Shown piece by piece: positions 9,306 to 16,567 of a stretch of DNA of 64,000 nt; the first letter of the stretch is position 1, and the number at the start of each line of letters is the position of its first letter. The position numbers and the translations under genes were made by a program. Source of the DNA: Thiothrix sp. UBA5583 (GTDB lineage: Bacteria > Pseudomonadota > Gammaproteobacteria > Thiotrichales > Thiotrichaceae); assembly GCA_002425225.1 (NCBI GenBank), contig DILV01000027.1:510-64509 (forward strand), written 5' to 3'. A model generated the notes under the pieces. It made no database searches and was not told the origin of the DNA. It was given only the letters and a program-made list of their open reading frames with translations.

Positions 9306-9575
9306 TTAGCCGCCTTTGCCTTGTTTACCAAACAGTTTGAGGATGCGTACCCCGACTCGCCCGTTGATGTCTACCAGCTCGCCGCTACCGACCAGTCGGT
9401 TGTGAGAGCGGATTTGCACCAGTTCCGGCAGGGACGCGGACAGTTCCAGAATATGACCGGGGCGCAATTGCCGTACTTCGTTGAATGAGAGGGTCTTTTC
9501 CCCAAGGTCGAAGGACAGTTGCACGGGAAGCTGGGCAATATGGTTGATATTGGTTTTGGTTTCGTTGTCTGACAT
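9306..9575 (-). CDS. Possible internal translation product SctQ-C
   Basis: In several systems SctQ is also made as a short C-terminal form from an internal start, and that form joins the ring. Here an in-frame ATG at 9575 follows a GGA with a five-base gap. It lies just before the SpoA domain and gives an 89-residue protein, the usual size of SctQ-C. The site is visible; its use is inferred. Confidence 0.4.
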   Translation of the reverse strand: MSDNETKTNINHIAQLPVQLSFDLGEKTLSFNEVRQLRPGHILELSASLPELVQIRSHNRLVGSGELVDINGRVGVRILKLFGKQGKGG

Positions 9576-10406
9576 GGCATTCCACTCGCTTGTTATGGTT
9601 AGTGCATTTTTATCGGTAGAGGTGAAACGGGCTGAACAGCCAACACCGGAATCAAGGCGCAGGCGGATGATGCCGTATTCGTGGAAAGCGGCATCCGGCA
9701 ACAGCAGGATGTCCGCCAACTGCAACTGGTTGATTTCCGCCATGCTGAAAGACTGGCGGCTGATCTCGAAATGGACGCTGGTGGTGTGGGCATCCCAGTC
9801 CTCGTTTTCTGTTGAAGGCCATGCCCGCAGGCGTTCCTGCAAATGTGGGTACAGTTGCGGGTCAATCACCAGCAGGCCGCTAATGCTGGCATGGACTGTT
9901 TGGGTTGCAGGATCGGTTTCCTGCATCTCGAAACCGAATGGCAGGGTGTATAGCGGGGTATTCGGTTCGGCAAACAGCGATTGCAGGCTGATGCGTAGTT
10001 GCAGGGCGCGTTCTGCCTGTTCCAGCAAGGGAGCCTGACTGCTCTCGATCACGCTAAGAGCAAGGTTTTCAGGCAGTTTTTCCAACATGCCATCTGGCAG
10101 CAGTTGGCGGATGCGTTCTGGTTGTGGCCAGGCAGACAGCCATAATCCAGCGGTGGTATTGCCCAGACTGATGGTCAGACCGATAGGGCATTGTGCCAGG
10201 GTCTGGATGGAGCCAGGCAGCAGACGGAGGCTGATCAGCTTGCCGTTTGCCAACGCAAAGCTGTGAGCCTGTGTCTTGTTCATTAACAGGTTATTAAGCC
10301 GCACAGACGGCACATCCAGCTTGGGGATGGGTAGCGGCTTTAGTGCGGCCTGCGAGTTTTTTATTATGACTGACATTGGCTCGCCATGCGGTGATAGGGG
10401 TTTCAT
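9306..10406 (-). CDS. sctQ: Type III secretion cytoplasmic ring protein SctQ
   Basis: SctQ builds the cytosolic sorting-platform pods. The 366-residue product is divergent over its first 270 residues, as usual. It ends with a typical SpoA (FliN-like) domain containing LPVQLSFDLGEKTL and GHILELSASLPELVQIRSHNRLVGSGELVDI split over the segment. It is first in the minus-strand operon. The start at 10406 lacks a strong ribosome site; a Met at 10376 is an alternative. An internal start that would make the short SctQ-C form is listed separately. Confidence 0.9.
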   Translation of the reverse strand: MKPLSPHGEPMSVIIKNSQAALKPLPIPKLDVPSVRLNNLLMNKTQAHSFALANGKLISLRLLPGSIQTLAQCPIGLTISLGNTTAGLWLSAWPQPERIRQLLPDGMLEKLPENLALSVIESSQAPLLEQAERALQLRISLQSLFAEPNTPLYTLPFGFEMQETDPATQTVHASISGLLVIDPQLYPHLQERLRAWPSTENEDWDAHTTSVHFEISRQSFSMAEINQLQLADILLLPDAAFHEYGIIRLRLDSGVGCSARFTSTDKNALTITSEWNAMSDNETKTNINHIAQLPVQLSFDLGEKTLSFNEVRQLRPGHILELSASLPELVQIRSHNRLVGSGELVDINGRVGVRILKLFGKQGKGG

Positions 10407-10442
10407 GCGTAAATGTTAAGGGTTAATGCTGTCAGGTTCGAG

Positions 10443-10456
10443 CTTGTCTAGACAAG
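10443..10456. promoter_or_regulatory. 14-bp perfect palindrome between divergent T3SS operons
   Basis: CTTGTCTAGACAAG is a perfect palindrome in the 230-base gap between the divergent sctQ and sctC operons, 37 bases upstream of the sctQ start. A half-site CTTGTCT recurs at 10562-10568 closer to sctC, and another at 791-797 upstream of sctK. A dimeric regulator operator is inferred. The half-site also occurs elsewhere in the window, so this is tentative. The rest of the gap shows no other clear signal. Confidence 0.4.
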
Positions 10457-10636
10457 TGGGGGGTAATGCCTGATAACCCGTGTGAGGTGTTTTACAGGGG
10501 GAATTTCCGGTTTTTCATGGACTTGTTTTGATTTTTCCCGCTGGGTGGTCTTTTCCATACGCTTGTCTTGTTGCCGCTGGTAGTGCTCGCCTGAGTCGCT
10601 ACATTAACAGCATGTATCGCTGAGGATTTTGACACG

Positions 10637-11302
10637 ATGAGCTGGAAAGCTGCCTTGCTGGGTGCGGTTATGTGCGCCGTTGTTTCCCTGCCCTTGTCTG
10701 CGGCATCACTGCCGTGGGAGGGCGGTGTTTATTCGCATTTTTCCGATCAGGAGCCATTGAGTGAGGTGCTGAAAACCCTCGCTGCGTCACAGGATACGCC
10801 CATAGTGGTCAGCCCTGCGGTCAAGGAAATCGTCAGTCTGAAACTGAAAGAAGTCACGCCCAAAGCCATGTTTGACGAACTGGTGCGGACATATGGCCTG
10901 ATCTGGTATTACGACAAGGAGTCCTTGTACGTCTACAAGGAAGAGGAAGCCCAGACGGCTTCGGTTAGTCTCAAGAATCGCTCGCCGGAAGAATTTACCG
11001 CCACCCTGAAGCGGCTAGAAGTGCTGGATGAACGCTTCAAGTGGAATGTCTCCGAAATCGACAATCTGGTCTACTTCACTGGGCCTGAGCGCTTCATCAG
11101 TTCGGTGCTGGAACTGGCGCAGGTAACGGATACCCAGCGTCTGGCGCGGCAACGGGTATACCGCTGGACAGACCGTAACGGTGTCACCAATTTCAGTTCC
11201 GAGCAGCCTGTCAGTGCCAAGGCGGAGGAAATCGACGTTCAGGCTGAAAAAAAGCTGCCAGGGTTTGAAGTGGTTGATGTGGTTAAAAAATCAGGAAAAT
11301 AA
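10637..11302 (+). CDS. Truncated SctC: N0/N1 domains with DUF4124-like tail, no secretin
   Basis: The 221-residue protein starts with a signal peptide (residues 1-23). Two domains follow that match the periplasmic N0 and N1 domains of SctC, with WEGGVYSHFSDQEPL, YGLIWYYDKESLYVYKEEE, RFKWNVSEIDNLVYFTGP and similar landmarks. A normal SctC is 500-700 residues and continues into N3 and the membrane secretin. This one instead ends with RVYRWTDRNGVTNFSSEQP, a DUF4124-like domain (residues 182-215), and stops. sctD begins three bases after the stop, so there is no room for lost secretin sequence and no frameshift to repair. It may be a periplasmic adaptor for another secretin, or this system may lack one. 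Confidence 0.85.
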   Translation: MSWKAALLGAVMCAVVSLPLSAASLPWEGGVYSHFSDQEPLSEVLKTLAASQDTPIVVSPAVKEIVSLKLKEVTPKAMFDELVRTYGLIWYYDKESLYVYKEEEAQTASVSLKNRSPEEFTATLKRLEVLDERFKWNVSEIDNLVYFTGPERFISSVLELAQVTDTQRLARQRVYRWTDRNGVTNFSSEQPVSAKAEEIDVQAEKKLPGFEVVDVVKKSGK

Positions 11303-11305
11303 AGC

Positions 11306-12685
11306 ATGACAGTACATCAGACCGTGTTTATTTTACGTGTCCTGCGTGGCACGAATGCCGGGGCGGCTGTACGGCTCAAGACAGGTTCGCTGGTTATCGG
11401 GCGCTCCATGAGCAGCGACATTATCTTGTATGACGAAGACATTGCCGACAAGCACGTGCAGCTCACCGTTACGCCCAGCGTTGTCACCCTCAAGCCACTG
11501 GTGCAGCCTGTGTTTGTGGGTGGGCAGGAGGTCGGGGTGGATGAAATCAGCTTGCCGCTTGCCCTGCCTGTCCGTGTGGGGAATGCCGAATTTGTGGTGG
11601 TGGATAGCCGCGCTGCCAATGACCGGCGTAGTGGTTCGGCATCGGCGACTGCTGCGGTTGGCAAGGTTGCTCCTGTCCATGCAGATGGGCAAGCATCAAT
11701 ATCTGGCGAGTCACAACCAACCGTAGCGCCACCGCTCGTCCGCAAGCCCGCCACCCGTAAACTGGCGCCTTGGCTAGGAATCGGTCTGGGTTTACTGATT
11801 CTGGGTAATCTGGTGTTTTTTGCCCCTCGTCTCCAGCCGTTTATGCAGGGAATGGGGCTGGGTTCTTCCAGCGAACAACAGGCTGAAGCCCTGATGCAAA
11901 AACTGGGGCAGGAAGACTTTGCCCTGCAACAACTGCCGGATGGTTCCCTGACGCTCAAGGGTTATGTGGATACGGTTGCCCAGCGCAGTGAGCTGATGCG
12001 TGAGGTGCAGAAAGCAGGCATCAAAGCCAACATGAGCATTTGGGCACAGGATGAGTTGCTGGATAGCGCTGAAATGATCAGCCGTACCTTGGGTGAGCCA
12101 GCCATCCGTCTGCGTGGCGTGCAACACGGTCATCTGCTGGCGGATGGCTTTGTCAGCAGTGACCAGGCATGGGAACGGATCAAAACCAGCATTATGGAAG
12201 ATGTGACTGGGGTTAAGGACATTGCGGATGACAATATCCAGACGCTGGAGCGTTATCAGGCGACCTTTGCGCAGTTCATCGGTAAAAACGGTCTGTCCAA
12301 CCGTGTCAAACTTTCTACAGAGAACAACGCGGTTATAGTGAAGGGCGAATTGACTCAAAAGGAAATTGAGCAACTAACAACCTTGCGGGAAGAGTTTATA
12401 AAAAGTTATGACGGGACAGTGCCGGATATTCTGCTCAAGGTTCGAGATGTCAGGGATAGCATCAAGCTGGCAATACGTAGCGTCAGTGTTGGCAAAGTTC
12501 CTTTCATTGTATCCAAAGAGGGAAAGAAGTATCAGGAAGGCGCCAATCTGGGCGAAAACTACTTCATAAAATCCATCAAGCCCGATTTCATTTTGCTGAC
12601 CAGTAACGGCGTGGAAATTCCACTGTATTACGGCATTGAGGAGAACAAAAGCCATGTTGCAGATCGAACAAAACTTGAAAAATGA
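11306..12685 (+). CDS. sctD: Type III secretion inner-membrane ring protein SctD
   Basis: SctD forms the outer of the two inner-membrane rings. The 459-residue protein has an N-terminal FHA-like domain (residues 5-100, with GSLVIGRSMSSDIILYDEDI) and a disordered linker. One membrane helix lies near residues 153-175 (WLGIGLGLLILGNLVFFA), and the periplasmic BON-type repeats extend to the end. The layout matches YscD. It starts three bases after the truncated sctC and overlaps the YscE-like gene by 32 bases. Confidence 0.93.
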   Translation: MTVHQTVFILRVLRGTNAGAAVRLKTGSLVIGRSMSSDIILYDEDIADKHVQLTVTPSVVTLKPLVQPVFVGGQEVGVDEISLPLALPVRVGNAEFVVVDSRAANDRRSGSASATAAVGKVAPVHADGQASISGESQPTVAPPLVRKPATRKLAPWLGIGLGLLILGNLVFFAPRLQPFMQGMGLGSSSEQQAEALMQKLGQEDFALQQLPDGSLTLKGYVDTVAQRSELMREVQKAGIKANMSIWAQDELLDSAEMISRTLGEPAIRLRGVQHGHLLADGFVSSDQAWERIKTSIMEDVTGVKDIADDNIQTLERYQATFAQFIGKNGLSNRVKLSTENNAVIVKGELTQKEIEQLTTLREEFIKSYDGTVPDILLKVRDVRDSIKLAIRSVSVGKVPFIVSKEGKKYQEGANLGENYFIKSIKPDFILLTSNGVEIPLYYGIEENKSHVADRTKLEK

Positions 12686-12863
12686 TGCATCCGGTATTTA
12701 CAAGGCAGAGTTGCTGGAACGCCTCGGCCAAGAAGCATCAACAGTCCGCTTTGAGCTGAACCAGGGTGTAGACCCGGTAGAATACGAAAAACTCAACCGC
12801 TTGTTGCAGGCATTGGAAGCCAGTGCAGAAGTGGTTGAGCAGGTGTGGTTCCAAAGCCACTAA
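12654..12863 (+). CDS. YscE-like needle co-chaperone
   Basis: In Yersinia and Pseudomonas the YscE/PscE and YscG/PscG proteins hold the needle subunit soluble in the cytosol. This 69-residue helical protein matches the PscE pattern, including a LERL...RFELNQGVDPVEYEKL core and a final LEASAEVVEQVW helix. A GAGGAG ribosome site at 12639-12644 supports the ATG at 12654 over a longer reading frame. Its place between sctD and the needle gene is that of yscE. Confidence 0.75.
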   Translation: MLQIEQNLKNDASGIYKAELLERLGQEASTVRFELNQGVDPVEYEKLNRLLQALEASAEVVEQVWFQSH

Positions 12864-12913
12864 GGTAAGTGTTAACGGAAGGCATTGAACGCATGTCTGC
12901 TCAGGAAATCATG

Positions 12914-12948
12914 ATTCCCTCGCGTTTGGTTTTGAATCGGGAATTTTT
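12914..12948 (+). terminator. Possible attenuator hairpin before the needle gene
   Basis: ATTCCC (12914-12919) pairs with GGGAAT (12939-12944), followed by TTTT, in the 122-base gap before sctF. The loop is long (19 bases) and the stem short, so it is at best a weak terminator or a leader structure setting needle expression. Confidence 0.25.
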
Positions 12949-12985
12949 CGGAGTTTATGGATGAATCATGTAAGGAGATATGACG

Positions 12986-13231
12986 ATGGGTGATACAGCC
13001 GCTACTGGGGCTTCAACCTCGGCTAATTTGATATCTAGCTTTAGCCCTAGCGATATTTTGAGTCAATCTGAAACCCAGGCAAATGAAGCCATGCAGTTTC
13101 AGGCAAAGATGAGTGATCTGAACCGCAAGTTTCAGATGCACCGTGCCTTCTATCAGTTCCGGGATGCTATGTCTCAGGCTATCGCAGGCATTATGCAGAG
13201 CCAGTCACAACAATTGGGTCGTGCAGGCTAA
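12986..13231 (+). CDS. sctF: Probable needle subunit SctF
   Basis: The needle is a helical polymer of a roughly 80-residue protein. This gene encodes 81 residues from the ATG at 12986, which has AAGGAG eight bases upstream. The in-frame ATG at 12980 would leave almost no spacing. The N-terminal 30 residues are polar and Ser/Thr-rich. The rest is a long helix (KMSDLNRKFQMHRAFYQF, then MSQAIAGIMQSQ) that resembles the C-terminal helix of YscF/PscF. The central PxxP turn of classical needles is not obvious. The assignment depends heavily on the yscE-F-G-I gene order. Confidence 0.65.
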   Translation: MGDTAATGASTSANLISSFSPSDILSQSETQANEAMQFQAKMSDLNRKFQMHRAFYQFRDAMSQAIAGIMQSQSQQLGRAG

Positions 13232-13306
13232 TTTGTCTCATTGATTTACTGTGTTTATGGAGTGATGCCATGGTTATCCATGGCATCCAGTTTGAGGGAG
13301 AAAATA

Positions 13307-13672
13307 ATGCAAGTTAATAATGAATTACTCCAGTTACTCTCCGAAGTCAGCTATCTGGCTTGTTTCAAGGGGGATATGCAGCGTTCGCAAGTCATCATGG
13401 ATGGTGTCGATGCGCTGGGTGGTGAACAGATTCCGGTCAAAATGGGTGTTGCCATCACCAAGGTTTATGCCGGTGATTACGCACAGGCCATTGTGATCCT
13501 GCGTGACCAGATTCTGGTGCGCGAACCCGAGCACATGAGTGCCAAATGTTTTCTGGGTATTGCCCTCAGCCAAACCGGCAGTGCTGATGAGGCCAAAAAC
13601 CTGTTTGAAGAAGTCATTCAACACGGCAATCAGGATGAGAGGACTATTGCCTCGGCATACCTGAATAGTTGA
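13307..13672 (+). CDS. YscG-like TPR needle chaperone
   Basis: The 121-residue protein has the helical TPR pattern of YscG/PscG, with a GDYAQAIVIL repeat and an EPEHMSAKCFLGIALSQTGSA repeat. YscG family proteins bind the C-terminal helix of the needle subunit together with YscE. The ATG at 13307 has GAGGGAG seven bases upstream; a longer frame begins at 13241 but lacks support. The gene sits right after sctF and eight bases before sctI. Confidence 0.75.
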   Translation: MQVNNELLQLLSEVSYLACFKGDMQRSQVIMDGVDALGGEQIPVKMGVAITKVYAGDYAQAIVILRDQILVREPEHMSAKCFLGIALSQTGSADEAKNLFEEVIQHGNQDERTIASAYLNS

Positions 13673-13679
13673 GGTATCT

Positions 13680-14261
13680 ATGTTTGATGTCAGTGCGCTG
13701 GTTAATCCTGATGTTATGGCTGGGGGAGCGGTTGCCAAACAACTGCCACCGCCGCCGATGGAGAATATGTTGCGTTTTGAAAGCATCATGAACGGTGGTG
13801 GCGATGCGATAACTGATCTGACCGGTGGGCTAAATGCCTTGATGCGTGATACCCCTGTTTTGCAGGTTCAGCCCCAGGAGAGTGATGCCAGCAGCACTGG
13901 TTCTGCGGTCATCAAGCAGGTTACTAGCATGGATCAGGCTTACCAGCGCATGTTGGGACAATTTACCAATATGCCGACGTTTAGTGAATTTGTTTCACAG
14001 GAACCTGCACAGGCGGCTGCGGGAATGCGTTCCTATCCAGAAGTGAATGCGGGTACAGGTGGCAAGGATGTGGGTAATCAGTTGAAGAAAATGTTTGATG
14101 CCGAATACCAGCGCACAACTACCGTAATGGAATACCAGGGTCAGTTGTCCCACTGGCTAACAAATTCGCAGATGCTGATGTCAAAAATCCGCATCATTTC
14201 TGCGGCGGTTGGGCAGGCGGCTGATGGTTTCAAAACCCTGTTCCGTGCCGGAGGCCAGTAA
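13680..14261 (+). CDS. sctI: Inner rod protein SctI
   Basis: SctI anchors the needle to the export apparatus. The 193-residue product has a variable, Pro/Gly-rich first half. Its helical C-terminus (YQGQLSHWLTNSQMLMSKIR, then AAVGQAADGFKTLFRAG) fits the conserved SctI ending. It lies between the YscG-like gene and sctJ, as in Ysc loci. At 193 residues it is longer than YscI (about 115), so the extra N-terminal half is unexplained. Confidence 0.7.
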   Translation: MFDVSALVNPDVMAGGAVAKQLPPPPMENMLRFESIMNGGGDAITDLTGGLNALMRDTPVLQVQPQESDASSTGSAVIKQVTSMDQAYQRMLGQFTNMPTFSEFVSQEPAQAAAGMRSYPEVNAGTGGKDVGNQLKKMFDAEYQRTTTVMEYQGQLSHWLTNSQMLMSKIRIISAAVGQAADGFKTLFRAGGQ

Positions 14262-14299
14262 ATCGCCCCCGGACAGATATTCTTTACACGAGGCGCACG

Positions 14300-14908
14300 A
14301 TGACAACCATAACGAAAAAGTTTTGCCAGACAGCCTGTCTGTTGGCAGTCATGCTGCTGGCAGGTTGCAAGACAGAGTTGTACAGCAATCTGGATGAACA
14401 GGATTCTAACGCCATGCTGGCTATTCTGCTGGATAACGGCATTGATGCCGCCAAAACAGGTGACAAGAAAGCCGGAACCTATTTCCTGCATGTGGCGGAT
14501 TCCAGCATTCCACAAGCCATCAATCTGTTGAAAGAACACGGCTACCCCCGTGAAAAAGCCGCGACCATTGGTGAGTTGTTCAAAAAAGATGGTCTGATTT
14601 CTTCCCCGCTGGAAGAGCGTGCCCGGTTCATTTTCGCCTTGTCACAAAGTGTACAGGAAACCCTCAGCCAGATTGACGGGGTGCTAATAGCGCGGGTGCA
14701 TGTGGTATTGCCGGAAAACAATCCGTTGGGTGATCAGATTACGCCGTCTTCTGCCTCGGTATTCATCAAGTACAACCCTGAATACAAGCTGGAAGATATG
14801 AAGTCCGACATCAAGCTGATTGTGGAAAAGAGTATTGAAGGCTTGAGCTACGACAAAGTGTCGGTGGTGATGGTTCCGGCGCAATTGCCTGCCCGTTCCA
14901 GTCTGTAA
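14300..14908 (+). CDS. sctJ: Inner-membrane ring lipoprotein SctJ
   Basis: SctJ forms the inner of the two membrane rings. The 202-residue protein has a lipoprotein signal with a LLAGC lipobox at residues 18-22 and the YscJ landmarks TELYSNLDEQDSNAMLAILL and IDGVLIARVHVVLPENNP. It ends at VPAQLPARSSL with no C-terminal membrane helix; the longer YscJ/PrgK type has one, the EscJ type does not. It is last in the plus-strand operon and faces the acyltransferase gene. Confidence 0.93.
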   Translation: MTTITKKFCQTACLLAVMLLAGCKTELYSNLDEQDSNAMLAILLDNGIDAAKTGDKKAGTYFLHVADSSIPQAINLLKEHGYPREKAATIGELFKKDGLISSPLEERARFIFALSQSVQETLSQIDGVLIARVHVVLPENNPLGDQITPSSASVFIKYNPEYKLEDMKSDIKLIVEKSIEGLSYDKVSVVMVPAQLPARSSL

Positions 14909-14915
14909 GGTGCGT

Positions 14916-15830
14916 TTAGTAGAGCTTGGCTTCTCTGGCTGGGCGGGTACGGAATAGCTTCAGCGTCCACATGTACTGGTGGATGCCACGTCGGATCAGG
15001 TGTTCCAGCTCTGCATTGACCCGCGCCGCATTATCTTGTTCGTCGTTGCCCGGAAAATCAGGCATGGCAGGTTGTAGCACAATCTCGTAGCAGCCATCGT
15101 CAGCATTGAAATAGGCCATCACCGGAATGGAAGCCGCCTTGCCCAGTTTGGTTAGACGTGCCGGAGTCGTCAGGGTTGCCTTGGGGATGTTGAAAAAGGG
15201 GGTAAAAACCGAATTTTTGAGGCCATGATCTTCATCCGGCATGAAAAATACTAGCCTGCCCGGCTCCAGTACTCTCACCAGTTTCATCATGCCATCGGCA
15301 CGGGTCATCAGCACATCGGCGTCCCGCCAGCGGCTACGGGCAACTAGCCAGTCAGCCACGGGGTTGGGCAACGGTTTGTAAAAGCCCACCATGCGGTAAT
15401 GTTGCCCCAACGCTGCACCAGCGAATTCCAGCCAGACGGAATGGGCTGCCTGCAAAATGATGTTTTGTCCGGCGGCGATGGCGTTATCAATATGCTCTTG
15501 CCCCTGAATCCTGCAACGTTGGTATAACCAGCGACGTGAGCGGAAGAACAACAAGCTGTAATCCAGCAGGGCATGGGCGTACTCCTGAAAATGCTGCTGT
15601 GCCAGTTGCTCGCGTTGTGTCTCCGCCAGATCCGGGAAACACAGGTGCAGGTTGATCTGCACAACCTTGCGCCGCTTGGCGTGATAGGTATAAAACAGTT
15701 TGCCCAGTTGCTTACCCAGCCAGCGACGGGTTCGCCATGGCAACCAAGCGAGGATGGCGAACAAACCAATTCCCAGCCAGGCAGGCCAGTGACGTGGCGC
15801 AAGCAACTGGCGCGGCAATGCCTGATTCAC
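14916..15830 (-). CDS. LpxL/LpxM-like lipid A acyltransferase
   Basis: The protein is a member of the lysophospholipid/lipid A acyltransferase family, which adds secondary acyl chains to Kdo-lipid A at the inner membrane. It has one N-terminal membrane segment, an RRKVVQINLHLCFPDL region, the catalytic HX4E motif (AAHSVWLE) and FFMPDEDHG. Length (about 304 residues) is normal. A GTG at 15830 overlaps the stop of the upstream gene as GTGA, which I prefer; a TTG at 15845 would add five residues. Whether it is LpxL, LpxM or another member cannot be told. Confidence 0.85.
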   Translation of the reverse strand: MNQALPRQLLAPRHWPAWLGIGLFAILAWLPWRTRRWLGKQLGKLFYTYHAKRRKVVQINLHLCFPDLAETQREQLAQQHFQEYAHALLDYSLLFFRSRRWLYQRCRIQGQEHIDNAIAAGQNIILQAAHSVWLEFAGAALGQHYRMVGFYKPLPNPVADWLVARSRWRDADVLMTRADGMMKLVRVLEPGRLVFFMPDEDHGLKNSVFTPFFNIPKATLTTPARLTKLGKAASIPVMAYFNADDGCYEIVLQPAMPDFPGNDEQDNAARVNAELEHLIRRGIHQYMWTLKLFRTRPAREAKLY

Positions 15831-16567
15831 GGCAGGCGTTCGCAAGCGATATTGTCAGCCTGCATCCGTGCTTCAAACCAATCTGCCGCAGGCTGTACTG
15901 CACTGGTTTTACCTTTCAGGCCGAAATCAATCTGGCGGCGGATAGTGGTGCTGGGCAGGCTGGACAGGTGCACATCGGGAAAAGTGCGCAGCAGTTCTTC
16001 CATCATCGGGATCAGTTCGCTTTCCAGTGCTTCACGCAACAGCCAGCGTTGTTCCACGGGTGGGGTGGTGTCGAAATGTTGTGAATAAAAGGTGTCCAGT
16101 GCCCATTCCACCATCGGCCAAGCCATGTCGGGAAAGCCGGGGACAAAATGGTGGTTGCCAAGCTTGAATCCGGGCATTTGGTTGACCGGGTTGGGCAGCA
16201 AGATACTGCCATCCGGCAGTTCACCCATGCGGATACGGTTGGGGTAAGCACCTTCGCCAAAGCGGCCTTCGATCAGGGCAACCGCTTGCGGGTGACGCAG
16301 CAAACGCCGCCCGGACGCTGTGGCGGCTGCTTGTCGGGTCAGGTCGTCCGGGGTTGCACCAATGCCACCGAAACTGAACACGATCTCCTTGCGCTGCATG
16401 GTTTCGCGCAGGGTTTGCACCAGCAAGTCCCAGTCATCGCCGATCATGCGTACCCATGCCAGTGACAGGCCGCGAGCCTTGAGGAATTCGAGGATTTTGC
16501 CCATGTGCTTGTCCTGACGCAGGCCGCTTAGGAGTTCGTCACCGATCAGGATCAGTCCGACTTTCAT
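15827..16567 (-). CDS. CinA-like molybdopterin-binding domain protein
   Basis: This 246-residue protein is a MoaB/CinA-type domain with ILIGDELLSG near the start and FSFGGIGATPDDLTRQA as the binding loop. It lacks the C-terminal amidohydrolase half of full CinA. Such short proteins are common in proteobacteria and their exact role is unclear. It lies between hemH and the acyltransferase with four-base overlaps on both sides, so the three genes form an operon. Confidence 0.85.
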   Translation of the reverse strand: MKVGLILIGDELLSGLRQDKHMGKILEFLKARGLSLAWVRMIGDDWDLLVQTLRETMQRKEIVFSFGGIGATPDDLTRQAAATASGRRLLRHPQAVALIEGRFGEGAYPNRIRMGELPDGSILLPNPVNQMPGFKLGNHHFVPGFPDMAWPMVEWALDTFYSQHFDTTPPVEQRWLLREALESELIPMMEELLRTFPDVHLSSLPSTTIRRQIDFGLKGKTSAVQPAADWFEARMQADNIACERLP

